Numbered from the stretch's first letter, positions 40,394 to 50,533 are shown. The stretch: 64,000 nt of DNA from Stenotrophomonas maltophilia (GCF_004684085.1 NZ_SRHZ01000051.1:62001-126000), one strand, 5' to 3'. Notes: generated by a model not told the origin, from the letters alone. A program made the numbers and translations.

Positions 40394-41551
40394 TTATTGG
40401 TAGCTCATTGTGAACTCAATGACCGCGTTCGCAGTGCCAGGAGTGACAGTAGTTTGGGCTTGGTAGTACGCCGCATCGAACACGATCTCCAGTCCTCCTC
40501 CCCTTGCTGGGTCATAGCTGGATAGGACGTAGCCGTCCCCGTCAAAACGCATAGGATTTCCATCGGATGCCCGGGACAGCTTCAGACCAATGCCTCTGGC
40601 AGTGGAATCGCTGCTGAGCTGGATCACTCCCTGTGCGGCGTCAACGTAACGCTTGTTGGGTTCGGCAAACCGGATCGTTACGGTCCTCAAGGCTGCCGGG
40701 CAATTATTGATTGCCACTCTTAACCTTACCGGATTGGTTGTTGAGCCAACACCTTTGAAGGCTGATTTGGGGTGGTCACCCATGGGGACCCTAATATCAG
40801 GCGTCGAACAAGACAGCACGTTGACTTGGATCGAGCTCATTCCTACAAATCCATGCTGAGCCTCGGGATATTTTGCAATGTAATCCAACCCCGAGTTGCT
40901 GATATCTCTCTGCGCCAAAGCAAGCTCCATCACTGTCTTACCAGCGACTACTCCGGGCTGCACGGTGAGCGATGTCTTTACAAGCCCGATCGCCCACTGG
41001 CCGCCTGCATTCGCCATTTGACCGGCCGCATCTCCGTTACATCCCGATGAGGGCCATCCCTCAACAGGTCCGCGCTTTGAGCCATCTGTATCCACGTCGT
41101 GCCAAAAATCCGGTGCGCAACCTGTGTCGAGATTCCTGAACGCGATGACCATGCCGACCCCGGGCAGTCCAGTGTTGTAGACCGGGGAGTTGTTTATGTT
41201 GGTGCCACCGAGCGAATAGTTGACCGTAACCCCAGATCGAGTGAGATTTAGCGACCGCCGGGCCACACCTGCGGAATTATTTCGCGTCGAGTTCGAGCAC
41301 TGATATAGCGCTGGGAACTCCGCGCCCACGACCGGAGCAAGTAGCATAGTGCCGACCGGCGCATCTCGGGGAACAGTGATCGCAGCAGGCAGAGTTAAGG
41401 TGTAGGTGTTGCCTCCGCCTTTGCAGAGACGGGGAGCTGTGGAGTTCGCCTGCGCCCACGCCTGCTCGGTTTGCCAAAGTAGCAACGCTGCTACGGTCCA
41501 AGCACCGATTCGCGCTCTCCTTCCAATCGCCAATTCAGAACGGATAGTCAT
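40394..41551 (-). CDS. Fimbrial tip adhesin-like protein
   Basis: The 385-residue protein has a signal peptide (VAALLLWQTEQAWAQA), a receptor-binding-like first half, and a pilin-like second half. The latter contains VNVLSCSTPDIRVPMGDH and the C-terminal donor strand ending AVIEFTMSYQ. The two-domain form and position at the end of the operon are those of FimH-like tip adhesins. The ATG overlaps the usher stop (ATGA). Confidence 0.8.
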   Translation of the reverse strand: MTIRSELAIGRRARIGAWTVAALLLWQTEQAWAQANSTAPRLCKGGGNTYTLTLPAAITVPRDAPVGTMLLAPVVGAEFPALYQCSNSTRNNSAGVARRSLNLTRSGVTVNYSLGGTNINNSPVYNTGLPGVGMVIAFRNLDTGCAPDFWHDVDTDGSKRGPVEGWPSSGCNGDAAGQMANAGGQWAIGLVKTSLTVQPGVVAGKTVMELALAQRDISNSGLDYIAKYPEAQHGFVGMSSIQVNVLSCSTPDIRVPMGDHPKSAFKGVGSTTNPVRLRVAINNCPAALRTVTIRFAEPNKRYVDAAQGVIQLSSDSTARGIGLKLSRASDGNPMRFDGDGYVLSSYDPARGGGLEIVFDAAYYQAQTTVTPGTANAVIEFTMSYQ

Positions 41552-44211
41552 CGTTGCACCTGTTCATTGGCGATGATGCATCGGGCTCTCAGCATTGCCC
41601 ATGCTTGCCCCCTGTCCAACTTGACCGGTTCAGCAATAGTTACTGGCAGCGTGCATTGATTGGATGCATCGTCGCCCCACGACAGAATATATTCGTGCTT
41701 GCCCGGATCTGCGCCGCGCAACAATAGTTGGCCGGCCTGTGCAACCACGCCGATGGTCCGCCCCGCTGCGTCCAGCGCACGCGCCCCAAAGGGAACCGGA
41801 GCGCCATCAGCCGTTGTTGCGCGCACGAGCAAGACCCCGCCTCCACCGGCCGTCTCAAAGCCCAGGCGCACCACCGCGCCAGCCGTAGGTGCAATGTGTT
41901 GCACAGTTGTTCTTAGTTCAATGCTTAGTGGCAGACCTTTGGGGTCAAGCTCGATCTCATTGCGGGCAAAAGGTGTCAGATTGGGTGCCAGCGCATAGCC
42001 GCGGCGATTCAAACGCACGCCGCTCGCGTTGGCAAGCCTTGCACCGGAGGCTTGGTTTGCTTCGATGATTGCTGTTGTTTCACCCAGGGTCGGCGCAAAA
42101 ACAATACCGCCAGCAAAAGCAACGATGCCACCCGATAGCCCTGCGCCCATCTGGGAAGATCCTCGTCCCGAAGAGACATTGGCTTGCAAGCTGCCTATTG
42201 GAGAAGCGTAGGCTACATTGCCACCGGCGCTGTGTGTGGCGCCGTCGCCCCCCCCAGATGCGCGCATGGTGTTCACGCCGTACGAAACGGCACCATCTCT
42301 GCCGGCAGACCCAGAGAGCGTACCCTGCATGCTGCTACGCCCATTGAAGTCATGCTGAATGCTTGTTGATGAGTAAAGGCGCTGATTGCCAATGTCCAAG
42401 GGGATTCCTAGATTCAGCATAGCGATATTGTCCCATCGACCTCGGGTGGCATCATACTGCCGCGCTACCGATACACCTGTGCTGACGCGACCGATACGGG
42501 TGCTGTAGCCTGCCTGTAGCTGGGTTTGGCGCTGGTCTCCATTCCAGTATTCCTGGCTAGAGCCGCTGACATATATGGAGCCTACGTTCCCTGGTAACTG
42601 CTGATTGATGGCTACCTGTAGACGACCGCGCAGCGAACCGCTCTGTAGAAAGCTGTGCTGAACATTGTCGGTTTGCATAGCCCTGCGAAGAGCAGGTGGG
42701 CGGAATGTGTCCTCTCCGTGCCGCCATGTCATGGCATCTCGCATGCTCAAGTACCCACTACTCGAGTAGCGATAAGCTGCCACGGTGATATTGGTGCCAG
42801 TGGGCGCAACCAGCTTGCTGTAGGACAGACGTACGCTCTGCCCCTCTCTTCTTCCAAGCAAGCCTGCGCTCGCTCGTGATCCCGTTGCATCCAGCCCAAC
42901 AGCGCCCCAGCTAGTGTTGAGCGCAACGCCTGCAAGGCCCGCGGCGTACCCTTCAGCTACAATAATTCCACCGTAGCCCGTCAACAGGTTCGTGACGCCG
43001 CGCTGCAATGTCGCCTGCATCACCATTGGCTCCGAATGGATCTGCGAGTCATGGAAGCGTCCAATGGCCAATTCGTAGCGTGAAATGCCTTGACGCAGCG
43101 AGTTCGCAGCCGCAGCGTAAGGGACACGGGAGAGATGGACACTGCCATCCGCTTCGATGACTTCGACATCAAGGTCTCCGCCATAGCCAGTCGGATAGAG
43201 ATCGTCAACAACGAATGCACCTGGCGCGACATTGACCTCATGGATAGTGCTGCCATTCTGTCGAATACGGATCAACGCATTGCTACGTGCAATACCAGTC
43301 ACTCGAGGCGCGTATCCCCGTTGAGATTGAGGCAGCATCCTGTCGTCGCTTGATAAGCGAATGCCTTGGATTCCGAAGCTGTCAAACAAGCTGCCGTCGG
43401 TAAAGGCACTCCCCACTATGAGCTGGCTGCGAAGCGATGGCAATGAACGCTGCAAATGGGTCTGCGCGCCTTGATAGTGCGCGCCGATGCCGTTACCAGT
43501 GGAAAGGCTGCCGTTATGCCGCAAACGCCAAGGGCCGACGTTGAAGCCGCCGGAGAGCCCTGCATAGCCTTGACTGAATGATTGCCCTTGCGACGTGGAT
43601 TGATAATAGTTGACGCCGTACTGAAGCAGCGTAGCGGGCACCCCATCATCCCAGTAGCGTGGATCGACGTATCCTTGCGGATGCCGACTGAGCGAGGCTT
43701 GGGGTACGCTGATGTCCACACGCTGCTCGCCATGGTTAAACACTGCAGTCGCATCTGCCAACAGCCGCGCCAGCTCCGGACACCCATCGGGGTCGCGTAA
43801 CAATTCAGTTGCCTCAACTGACAGTCTCATCATATCCACGCCGGCGCGTTGCAATAGATCACGCTCAATGCAAAGCAGGACGCTGTCCGGCGTGTTTCCC
43901 ATCTGCCGCAGGACCACTTGCGAGCGACCGAGCCAGCGTTCATTGACATACAGGTCTGCACGATAGGTGCCTGCAACCGCGGTCGCGCCGCGGTTGTAGA
44001 TGCTCAGATCGACGGTCTTACCGGCATCGCCTTGCAGGAAGCCATCATTGAATTGTACCTCCGCTACTCCGCCCTGGCCGGGACTTCCATTGGCATGGGC
44101 ACCCACTTGAATAGCAGCCAACAGCACCAGTGGATAGCTAGCTCGCCACTGCGGGTATCCCATCATCGCTCGCTTCGCTGGACGTTCTTTGTAAGTTTTC
44201 ATGGCAGACAT
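41548..44211 (-). CDS. Fimbrial outer-membrane usher protein
   Basis: The 887-residue FimD/PapC-type usher starts with a signal sequence (SYPLVLLAAIQVGAHA). It then has the N-terminal chaperone-binding domain (VAEVQFNDGFLQGDAG), the beta-barrel with plug (INQQLPGNVGSIYVSGS) and C-terminal domains (YALAPNLTPFARNEIELDPK and GDDASNQCTLPVTI). It exports folded subunits from chaperone complexes. It lies between chaperone and adhesin genes. An ATG at 44202 is an alternative start. Confidence 0.9.
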   Translation of the reverse strand: MSAMKTYKERPAKRAMMGYPQWRASYPLVLLAAIQVGAHANGSPGQGGVAEVQFNDGFLQGDAGKTVDLSIYNRGATAVAGTYRADLYVNERWLGRSQVVLRQMGNTPDSVLLCIERDLLQRAGVDMMRLSVEATELLRDPDGCPELARLLADATAVFNHGEQRVDISVPQASLSRHPQGYVDPRYWDDGVPATLLQYGVNYYQSTSQGQSFSQGYAGLSGGFNVGPWRLRHNGSLSTGNGIGAHYQGAQTHLQRSLPSLRSQLIVGSAFTDGSLFDSFGIQGIRLSSDDRMLPQSQRGYAPRVTGIARSNALIRIRQNGSTIHEVNVAPGAFVVDDLYPTGYGGDLDVEVIEADGSVHLSRVPYAAAANSLRQGISRYELAIGRFHDSQIHSEPMVMQATLQRGVTNLLTGYGGIIVAEGYAAGLAGVALNTSWGAVGLDATGSRASAGLLGRREGQSVRLSYSKLVAPTGTNITVAAYRYSSSGYLSMRDAMTWRHGEDTFRPPALRRAMQTDNVQHSFLQSGSLRGRLQVAINQQLPGNVGSIYVSGSSQEYWNGDQRQTQLQAGYSTRIGRVSTGVSVARQYDATRGRWDNIAMLNLGIPLDIGNQRLYSSTSIQHDFNGRSSMQGTLSGSAGRDGAVSYGVNTMRASGGGDGATHSAGGNVAYASPIGSLQANVSSGRGSSQMGAGLSGGIVAFAGGIVFAPTLGETTAIIEANQASGARLANASGVRLNRRGYALAPNLTPFARNEIELDPKGLPLSIELRTTVQHIAPTAGAVVRLGFETAGGGGVLLVRATTADGAPVPFGARALDAAGRTIGVVAQAGQLLLRGADPGKHEYILSWGDDASNQCTLPVTIAEPVKLDRGQAWAMLRARCIIANEQVQR

Positions 44212-44304
44212 CGGGAATTTGAGATGAGCACCCCCCCCTGCGATCTCGCAGCTATGGGAAAGAGGAGAGAATTGAGCCGAGTCTGCGGGATCCTCGGCGA
44301 TTGG

Positions 44305-45045
44305 CTATTTCTCGACCTGCAGCGAGGTTTCGCCCGGGACGACGCCACCGAAGTCGTTGATTGCCTCGTATCGAACGGTGCCTTCCTCTCCCCTGCTTTG
44401 GAGAGGCAGCAATCGGATCTCGCCGGGTGCAATCATCACACCGACATCAGTTACAGCGCTTTTGCCGAGATGGATAGCTGAAAAGGTCACGTGATACGGC
44501 GATGGATTGCGCGCCTCTAGATTTGGCTTCCCGCCACTGTCTAGAATTCGCCAGATCACCTGCGAGGGTGCGTCAAATGGCTGCCCCTGCAACTTCGCCG
44601 GACGATAAAACAGTTTGATGCGCGACCGAAAAGCAAACTGCAATGCGTTCGCGTCATCGGCTTCTATGTTTTGCTTTGGCGGGATATCCAGTACATTCAG
44701 CCAGAACACTGATTCACGATGCTGTGGCAACTCGCCTCCGGTATAAGAGATGCGCAATGTCTGGCTCTTTCGCGGGTCGACGCGTGCGATTGGCGGCATC
44801 ACCAAAAAGGGGCCGCCCTCCTCAGTTGGGGTCATGGCAGGATCACCCTTGTCAGTCCAGACTTGAACTAGAGCCGGGGAACTTCCTTCGTTAGATAGCT
44901 TGAGAGTCACTTCAGACTCGCTGGCTGGGTAGACCACCCGAGTACCTGCGATGACGATCGACGCCTGTGCCTGCTCCACTCCCAGCAATGCTGCAGCTAA
45001 GGTGAAGGTCCGCGCCAGGGTGATGGTCGTGAAGTATGCATTCAT
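44305..45045 (-). CDS. Periplasmic fimbrial chaperone
   Basis: The 246-residue PapD-like chaperone has a signal peptide (TFTLAAALLGVEQAQA), the first Ig-like strand ASIVIAGTRVVYPASESEVT, the conserved FLVMPPIARVDPRKSQTLRI block, and SVFWLNVLDIPPK. It holds subunits by donor-strand complementation before the usher. An intercistronic hairpin (45074-45095) separates it from the major subunit gene and would lower its expression. Confidence 0.9.
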   Translation of the reverse strand: MNAYFTTITLARTFTLAAALLGVEQAQASIVIAGTRVVYPASESEVTLKLSNEGSSPALVQVWTDKGDPAMTPTEEGGPFLVMPPIARVDPRKSQTLRISYTGGELPQHRESVFWLNVLDIPPKQNIEADDANALQFAFRSRIKLFYRPAKLQGQPFDAPSQVIWRILDSGGKPNLEARNPSPYHVTFSAIHLGKSAVTDVGVMIAPGEIRLLPLQSRGEEGTVRYEAINDFGGVVPGETSLQVEK

Positions 45046-45073
45046 GTTTTACCCAGCAAATAGAATTGATAGA

Positions 45074-45095
45074 GGCCGGTGCAGTAGCACCGGCC
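45074..45095 (-). terminator. Intercistronic hairpin between fimbrin and chaperone
   Basis: GGCCGGTGC, loop AGTA and GCACCGGCC form a perfect 9-bp stem just past the fimbrin stop. Read with the genes it is followed by TCTATCAATTCT, not a strong U tract. It probably stabilizes or partly terminates the transcript so the subunit is made in excess. Confidence 0.7.
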
Positions 45096-45104
45096 CTTCG
45101 AGCT

Positions 45105-45647
45105 TTACTGATAGTTCAGGGAATAGACCACGCGAGTATTTGCCGCGCCGGGAGTCACGACATCCCCCGTAATGCGCGCATACTGGGCGAAATAGCTCAG
45201 GACGGCACCAGCGTTTGAGATCTCTACCGGCACAACGTCCTGGCCAACAATGCCCTGCCCCAGCTTGATGGGAGTTACGCCGTCAGCCTTGAGCAAGCCG
45301 ATCTGGACATTGCCCGCACCACCAGCATCCAGCTTCAGCTTGCCGGTTGCGACGTCCACCATGCCTCCGTCTTCAAAGTATGTGGAGACCTTTGTGGCGG
45401 CTCCTTGGCAATCGGACAAGGTAATCTTAAAGCCGGTTGTGGCCGCGGTTGAGCCTGCGCTCGGCAAGGCGGTGGCTTGAATTGACGGCAAGGTGACGGT
45501 GAAATCGCCTGCAGTTCCGCCATTGACCTTGCAAGTAGTGTCGGTTACAGAGCCATTGAAAGTAATCGTTCCATCGGACGCAGAGGCGGCATAGCTGGTC
45601 AGGAAGGTAGACGCGACGAGTGCGAACGAAAATAGTGTGTGCTTCAT
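45105..45647 (-). CDS. Major fimbrial subunit (type 1/SMF-1-like)
   Basis: The 180-residue pilin has a signal peptide (MKHTLFSFALVASTFLTSYA) and the N-terminal donor strand DGTITFNGSVTDTTCKV. The disulfide partner Cys is in LSDCQGA, and the conserved end is RVVYSLNYQ with penultimate Tyr. The ATG at 45647 begins the signal sequence; the frame is open further upstream without reason. First gene of the fimbrial operon, with the promoter expected in 45648-45866. Confidence 0.9.
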   Translation of the reverse strand: MKHTLFSFALVASTFLTSYAASASDGTITFNGSVTDTTCKVNGGTAGDFTVTLPSIQATALPSAGSTAATTGFKITLSDCQGAATKVSTYFEDGGMVDVATGKLKLDAGGAGNVQIGLLKADGVTPIKLGQGIVGQDVVPVEISNAGAVLSYFAQYARITGDVVTPGAANTRVVYSLNYQ

Positions 45648-45866
45648 ATTAGTGACAGGCCTAAATTGCGGAGTTAGTTGGTACATGCTTGTGGAGTGCG
45701 CATGACGCAGCCGGCGTTGGACGCCAGCTCGATAGCCGGGCCTTGCCTTGTTCAACTGCTGCCATATGCACAGTTAGGATGAAACGGGGGAAATGTCGGA
45801 ATCCTCTACCCCCGCCTCAATTCCATCTAATTCTTTTGCGCCTTTGCTAGCGCCGAATCTTGCAGT

Positions 45867-46157
45867 TCAACGTTCGATCCCAAGCGGCTCGCCTTCAGTT
45901 CGTGCGAGAGCAGCTATACCTAAGGGAGAAATTGAAACCAACATGCCAGCATAGCGTCGACCGTCGAGATCCCTGGCGCGAACTGAATGCAGCAGCTTCT
46001 TCCGACGAAGCATTCGGTAGGCGCTCCGTACATCTGTGGCGGAGTAGCCATGGATCATCACCCGTCCTATATGCACGCCCGGAACGGTGACGGCAAAGTA
46101 CCTGAGAAGCTGGATGCATAGATGACGACTTACCTGAGGAGATCTGTAGTCAGCCAC
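45867..46157 (-). CDS. Small winged-helix-like protein coupled to the EAL gene
   Basis: The 96-residue protein starts at GTG 46157, inside the end of the EAL gene (8-nt overlap). The text GYSATDVRSAYRMLRRKKLL, HSVRARDLDGRRYAGMLVS and ISPLGIAAL resembles a winged-helix regulator. It lies just upstream of the fimbrial subunit gene on the same strand, so a role in fimbrial control is plausible but inferred. Confidence 0.55.
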   Translation of the reverse strand: MADYRSPQVSRHLCIQLLRYFAVTVPGVHIGRVMIHGYSATDVRSAYRMLRRKKLLHSVRARDLDGRRYAGMLVSISPLGIAALARTEGEPLGIER

Positions 46158-46962
46158 GGCGCTCCTCCTCGTGGCTGCCGTACTTGCGCAGGAAGAGGTC
46201 TCCGCGGACGGCGGGGCCGTATAGAAATCCTTGGACCACGTCGCAACCCAGAGCACGCAAGCGGTCTGTTTGCAGCTCATTCTCGACCCCCTCTGCTACA
46301 ACCTGGAGATCAAGCCTGTGTGCGAGCTCGACCATTGCCGCCACAATCGCGTAGTCGGTCGCGCTGGTTGCCAGATCATCGATGAACTCACGCGCCATCT
46401 TAATCTCGTGCACCGGGAGATTTTTTAGCCGCGCCAGACTGGAGCTCCCGGTTCCGAAATCATCCAGCGATATCTGAACGCCAAGTGCCATCAAGTTGAA
46501 AAGTTGCACCTGACAAGTCTGCAAGTCCTCCATCAGGCCTGTCTCGGTTACTTCAAGAACGAGTTGGCCTGCCGAAACTCCGTGCCTGCTCAATGCATGG
46601 CATGTCGTGGCGTAGAAATCCTTTCGCTGCAATTGCACCGGAGAAACATTGACCGCCACACTCCATTCTGGCGCTCCTGCCTCACGCCAGCGCTCTAACT
46701 GTAAGCAGGCCTGATTGAGCACCCAAGTGCCAAGCGGATGAATCAGGCCACTTCTTTCGGCCAATGGAATAAAGCTTGCTGGCCCAATCAGACCGTGGTC
46801 CGGGTGCATCCAACGCACCAGCGCTTCCGCGCCAATCACTTGCTGAGTATGTAGGTCGAGCTTCGATTGGTATAGTAAAACCAACTCGTCCCTGGCGATG
46901 GCCAACTGCAGATCATGTAGCCCGACGCTGCGCAGGCAGTGGCTGTTCGTGTTCGGAAGCAT
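46150..46962 (-). CDS. EAL-domain protein (putative c-di-GMP phosphodiesterase)
   Basis: The 270-residue stand-alone EAL domain keeps the main catalytic residues: Glu in GAEALVRWMHP, Asn in VAVNVSPVQL, Glu in EVTETGLM, Asp-Asp in LDDFGTGSS, Lys in EIKMAREF and Glu in VVAEGVENE. It ends with VQGFLYGPAV. It should cleave c-di-GMP, a messenger that commonly governs fimbriae. It has no sensor domain. It overlaps a small winged-helix-like gene and lies upstream of the fimbrial operon. Confidence 0.85.
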   Translation of the reverse strand: MLPNTNSHCLRSVGLHDLQLAIARDELVLLYQSKLDLHTQQVIGAEALVRWMHPDHGLIGPASFIPLAERSGLIHPLGTWVLNQACLQLERWREAGAPEWSVAVNVSPVQLQRKDFYATTCHALSRHGVSAGQLVLEVTETGLMEDLQTCQVQLFNLMALGVQISLDDFGTGSSSLARLKNLPVHEIKMAREFIDDLATSATDYAIVAAMVELAHRLDLQVVAEGVENELQTDRLRALGCDVVQGFLYGPAVRGDLFLRKYGSHEEERRG

Positions 46963-47614
46963 TGAATGGGCGGCACTCTGAAGGAGGTCGAATCCTACGG
47001 GCCGCCTCCTGCCCGCAACTTCTGGCTGCTCCTCAATTTCTTCTCAACTCGCATCTCCACCCCGAGCTGGCAGATCAGCGCATGGCTTCCCCCGAGCACG
47101 AATCGTTGGCCCACAGTGAACTTCCGGATGCGTCGTTGAGGGCTGGGAAGGCAGCGCCTGCCGGCAGCCAGCTACCATTGCGCCTCACCATGGTGGTCGG
47201 AGTGCGTTGCGGCAGAAGCTCGCAGTTAGAGAATTTGCTGTTCCGCTCCCGCAGCCCAGGACGGAAAAGTGATTGTCTGAAAATCGGTGGCCGGGAGACT
47301 ATTGGGATGACCGATGATTCATCGCCTGCGCGACGGCGCAAGGCCGTATCGAATCGATGGTTGGGATACGGCCCCATCGTCGCTCCGTAAACCAGTGCAC
47401 TACCAGTGTTCAGACCCATCCTGCTCCGCAGATCCGCCGAATCCCATTGATCGAAAGTCACCGGTCCTAGTTGGACTAGCAGCGGGGCGAGGATCAGGGA
47501 TACGAATGAAGGCACGCCAACCTCCTCTGTTCAAGCATGTCAGGTGGCTGACCAGCATCGGTCAACTTGAAGGCGTCGACCTCTCCCGTGCGATCATTTT
47601 TTCCTCTTCTGATG
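46963..47614. other. Gene-poor interval
   Basis: No convincing gene on either strand. Open frames exist (for instance minus strand 47075-47515), but without a ribosome site or family-like text. It must hold the EAL gene's promoter. Confidence 0.4.
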
Positions 47615-50533
47615 TCAATTCGGAGCGCGGAGAGCCCCCTGCTCATTTCTGCCGGGGGGCAACTGGTTGCGCGGCCTCGCCCGCGACATTCCTGGAAAGT
47701 CTTTCTTCATCTGCTGCAGTTGCGCCAGTTCCTCCTGATTGAGCCCAAGCGCTGTGGCGTCTACTTGGGTCAATGCAAGAAGCTGAATGCGAGCTTCCTC
47801 CCGTGCACCGGCACTCCTGTACAGTCTGCGGGCTAGAGTCAGCGCCTCACCGTCCGTTCCTTTAGCACGGGCTGCTGCAATATCGAGGAGATCCAGGCGA
47901 TCAAGCATTCCCAGTGCGCCAGGGGGAAGTTTGGAGCGCGCATGGGCAGCATATCGTGCAGCTACGAGCCATTGCCGTCTTGATGCAGCAGCTTCTGCAT
48001 AGCCGATGTCCAACGAGGCAGTCAGCATTGGGTTTAGCGAGACATCCGAACCTAGAGCATTTTTCGCCCTGGAGAACCACTCAGTCGCGGCGCCTGACTC
48101 GCCGAGCTGGACGGACTGCTCACCAAGTCGAAGTTGACGATAGGCAGCTGCTATTGGCGGCTCGGCTCTGACTTTCGCCGAATTCTGCAGGCTTGCGGCT
48201 GATCTGACAGCCTTCTGGTGCTCCAAACGCGCAGCCTCCAATTCGCCCTTGGCCAGCAGTATGGAGGTGTCCGCGACGCTCGCCCAGAAGCGGCCCTGAG
48301 GATCGGTTGGGGTCCTGCACATAGCGGCAGCGGAAGCTAAATGCGTGGCATCCGCCAAGCGCAACCAGATTCCGCTTTGCATGCAAGCAAGTTCGACTCG
48401 CTTCGGATTGGAAGAACCTGCATCGGCGGGTAGTGTTCGGACCGCAGCATCTAGCGCCTCGGCGGCACGGCGGGGCTTACCTTCCACCGAGTAGACCATA
48501 GCTAACGCGAGGCCAACGTTGGCGCCAGATAGGCCCTCAAGCTCGAGCGCCTGCATTCGCGCGGCCCGCTCGTGGGCGTCGCTCAGGCGCAGCTGAGCCA
48601 CATCCTCCATCGCTAATGCCGCTTCAATATCGCCCTGCCCGGAAAGGTTTCCTGATTGACGCTGCACGTCTAGCGCTTGTTTCAGAAACTGGTTCCTCTC
48701 CGCTTCACTCGATGCATAGTTGGCGAGCGTGATCAGAAGGTTAGCCTCCAGCCAGGGGGCTCCCGCCTCGCGCGCTTTCTCTAATGCTGCCTTCAGTGGA
48801 AGGAGGTCGTTTGTGCCGATGGCCGAGCTAATCTGCGCCATGGTGCTGGCATAGAGGCTACGAGTCGTGTTGCCAGCGATCTGCAGACGATCAGCGGCTT
48901 GCCGGTAGAACAAGGCTGCCTCTAAGGGTGCGGAGTCAGCCTTCAGGTATCCGAGCAGCAAGAGTGCATCACCCTGTTTTGCTGCAATGCCCTTGCCTTT
49001 GCTGGCCAAGGAAAGCGCCTGCTTGGCATGATACTCGGAGAGTGCGGCCTCATTCATCGCGTACGCAGCATCTGCTAGCTGCAGATGCTGCTGTAGCTCA
49101 GCCAGTGGAGACTGCTCATAGGAAAGCGGCGTATTCAACAAAGCCACGGCATCTTTGAAACGTCCGCTGCGCAGCAACAATTCGATGTAGCGTTGGCGAT
49201 ATGGCACGTAGCTCGGGTAGCTCTTGCGCAGGTCGGAAAGCGCCTCTTCTGCCTCTTGGGTCTTGCGTGGGTCTAGCTCCAATCGCATCGCCTGCAGCGA
49301 CGCCTCTGTCTCTCCAGGCACGGGCTTAAGCAGGCGAATCGCCAGCTCCATGTGGTGCATCGCATCGGTCGTCAGATCCAGTCTTGCTTGCGCTTCTGTC
49401 ATCTGCAGGTGCATCAGCCCGAATCGCGGTGATTCTGCAAGAACTTCTCTGCCCTGCGAGATCACCTTCATCCAATCTTCGCTGCGATATGCTTGGGCCA
49501 CTGCTTGGTAGCGTTTTGCGGCCACAGAATTCACTTCCAGGGCCGGCCATGTGCCTCCGCCATCTCGTAGAAGGTGCTGCATCACTTCATTGGAGATTCG
49601 ATCAACAAGTGCTGGAAGTTCCGTGCGGCTGCCTCGCGCTTCGAAGCGCTGCTCGTGCTTACCATTCTGTATCCGTGCACGGATCAACGTGTGCTTGCCG
49701 TCGTTGGTCGGCGAGACCGAGAACAGAATCATCTGCGGTGAACGAATCTTGTCACCGGACAGTTCGGTAGAGTCGATCAAACGGACCTGCGGCAGACTCC
49801 CCAGCTTCCAAGCCAGCCATTCCCGCAGAAGCGTCGCGGCCCATTCGTCATCGTATCCCTCGCCAGAGACATCCAGGAGCGCCACAGAAACAACGCTCGG
49901 AGCCTGACCCCGTTCCATCCATAGTGAGACTGCGGTGACAACTAGTGCTAATGACGCCATGGCAATCAGCAGCCCCATCCAAAGCTTGAACTTCGGGGAT
50001 CGAATGCTATTCAATTGACGATTGATGGATTTGTCAGCACTAACAACCGGTGCTATGGCCTTAACTTCCTCCGGGCCATGATCTGGATCCGTCGCAGTCA
50101 GCGGCGTCGGCATCGCTTGAAGCAAAACCGATGAGTCTGAGGGGATGGACGAGCCTGAGTGGTTGATGGACGGGGATACTGTGTTAACGGTCTGGAGATG
50201 CCAGATGACGGGCGCTGGCGGACTGAACACGTAACCTCGCTTTGCGACCGTTCGTATCCACTCGCGGCGATTCTCGCCAAGAGCGCGCCGCAGGAGCCAG
50301 ACGCTCTGGGAGAGATTGGCGTCGTCAACTACCAGGCCAGCCCACAACCGGTCAAAAAGTTCATTTCGGGTAAACAGCTTGTCTGGTTCGGACATTAGCA
50401 AGAGCAGCAGCTCGAAGACGCGCTGCTGTAGCTCAACGCTTCCGTCACTGCTGATCAGCCGACGATATCGCAGATCCACGGCCAGATCACCAATCTGCAG
50501 CACCCTGGTTTCGGGGGGCCAAGGAAGCGTCAT
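47615..50533 (-). CDS. CadC-like membrane transcription regulator with TPR-like sensor domain
   Basis: About 972 residues. An N-terminal OmpR/PhoB winged helix (about 15-105) is seen, with VFELLLLLMSEPDKLFTRNE and SVWLLRRALGENRREWIRTV. A linker leads to one membrane helix (KLWMGLLIAMASLALVVTAV, near 190-215). A very long C-terminal region of helical TPR-type repeats follows (for example LEAAVAL- and ALEKAREAGAPWLEANLLIT-like units). ToxR/CadC-like proteins sense conditions outside and bind DNA inside. GGAGGAGG precedes the ATG at 50533. It lies upstream of the EAL and fimbrial genes, a possible regulator of them. Confidence 0.8.
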   Translation of the reverse strand: MTLPWPPETRVLQIGDLAVDLRYRRLISSDGSVELQQRVFELLLLLMSEPDKLFTRNELFDRLWAGLVVDDANLSQSVWLLRRALGENRREWIRTVAKRGYVFSPPAPVIWHLQTVNTVSPSINHSGSSIPSDSSVLLQAMPTPLTATDPDHGPEEVKAIAPVVSADKSINRQLNSIRSPKFKLWMGLLIAMASLALVVTAVSLWMERGQAPSVVSVALLDVSGEGYDDEWAATLLREWLAWKLGSLPQVRLIDSTELSGDKIRSPQMILFSVSPTNDGKHTLIRARIQNGKHEQRFEARGSRTELPALVDRISNEVMQHLLRDGGGTWPALEVNSVAAKRYQAVAQAYRSEDWMKVISQGREVLAESPRFGLMHLQMTEAQARLDLTTDAMHHMELAIRLLKPVPGETEASLQAMRLELDPRKTQEAEEALSDLRKSYPSYVPYRQRYIELLLRSGRFKDAVALLNTPLSYEQSPLAELQQHLQLADAAYAMNEAALSEYHAKQALSLASKGKGIAAKQGDALLLLGYLKADSAPLEAALFYRQAADRLQIAGNTTRSLYASTMAQISSAIGTNDLLPLKAALEKAREAGAPWLEANLLITLANYASSEAERNQFLKQALDVQRQSGNLSGQGDIEAALAMEDVAQLRLSDAHERAARMQALELEGLSGANVGLALAMVYSVEGKPRRAAEALDAAVRTLPADAGSSNPKRVELACMQSGIWLRLADATHLASAAAMCRTPTDPQGRFWASVADTSILLAKGELEAARLEHQKAVRSAASLQNSAKVRAEPPIAAAYRQLRLGEQSVQLGESGAATEWFSRAKNALGSDVSLNPMLTASLDIGYAEAAASRRQWLVAARYAAHARSKLPPGALGMLDRLDLLDIAAARAKGTDGEALTLARRLYRSAGAREEARIQLLALTQVDATALGLNQEELAQLQQMKKDFPGMSRARPRNQLPPGRNEQGALRAPN

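Noticed and set aside
47075..47515. 146-aa minus-strand frame between the EAL and CadC-like genes
   Set aside because: No ribosome site, no recognisable motif, and the composition is not like the neighbouring real genes.
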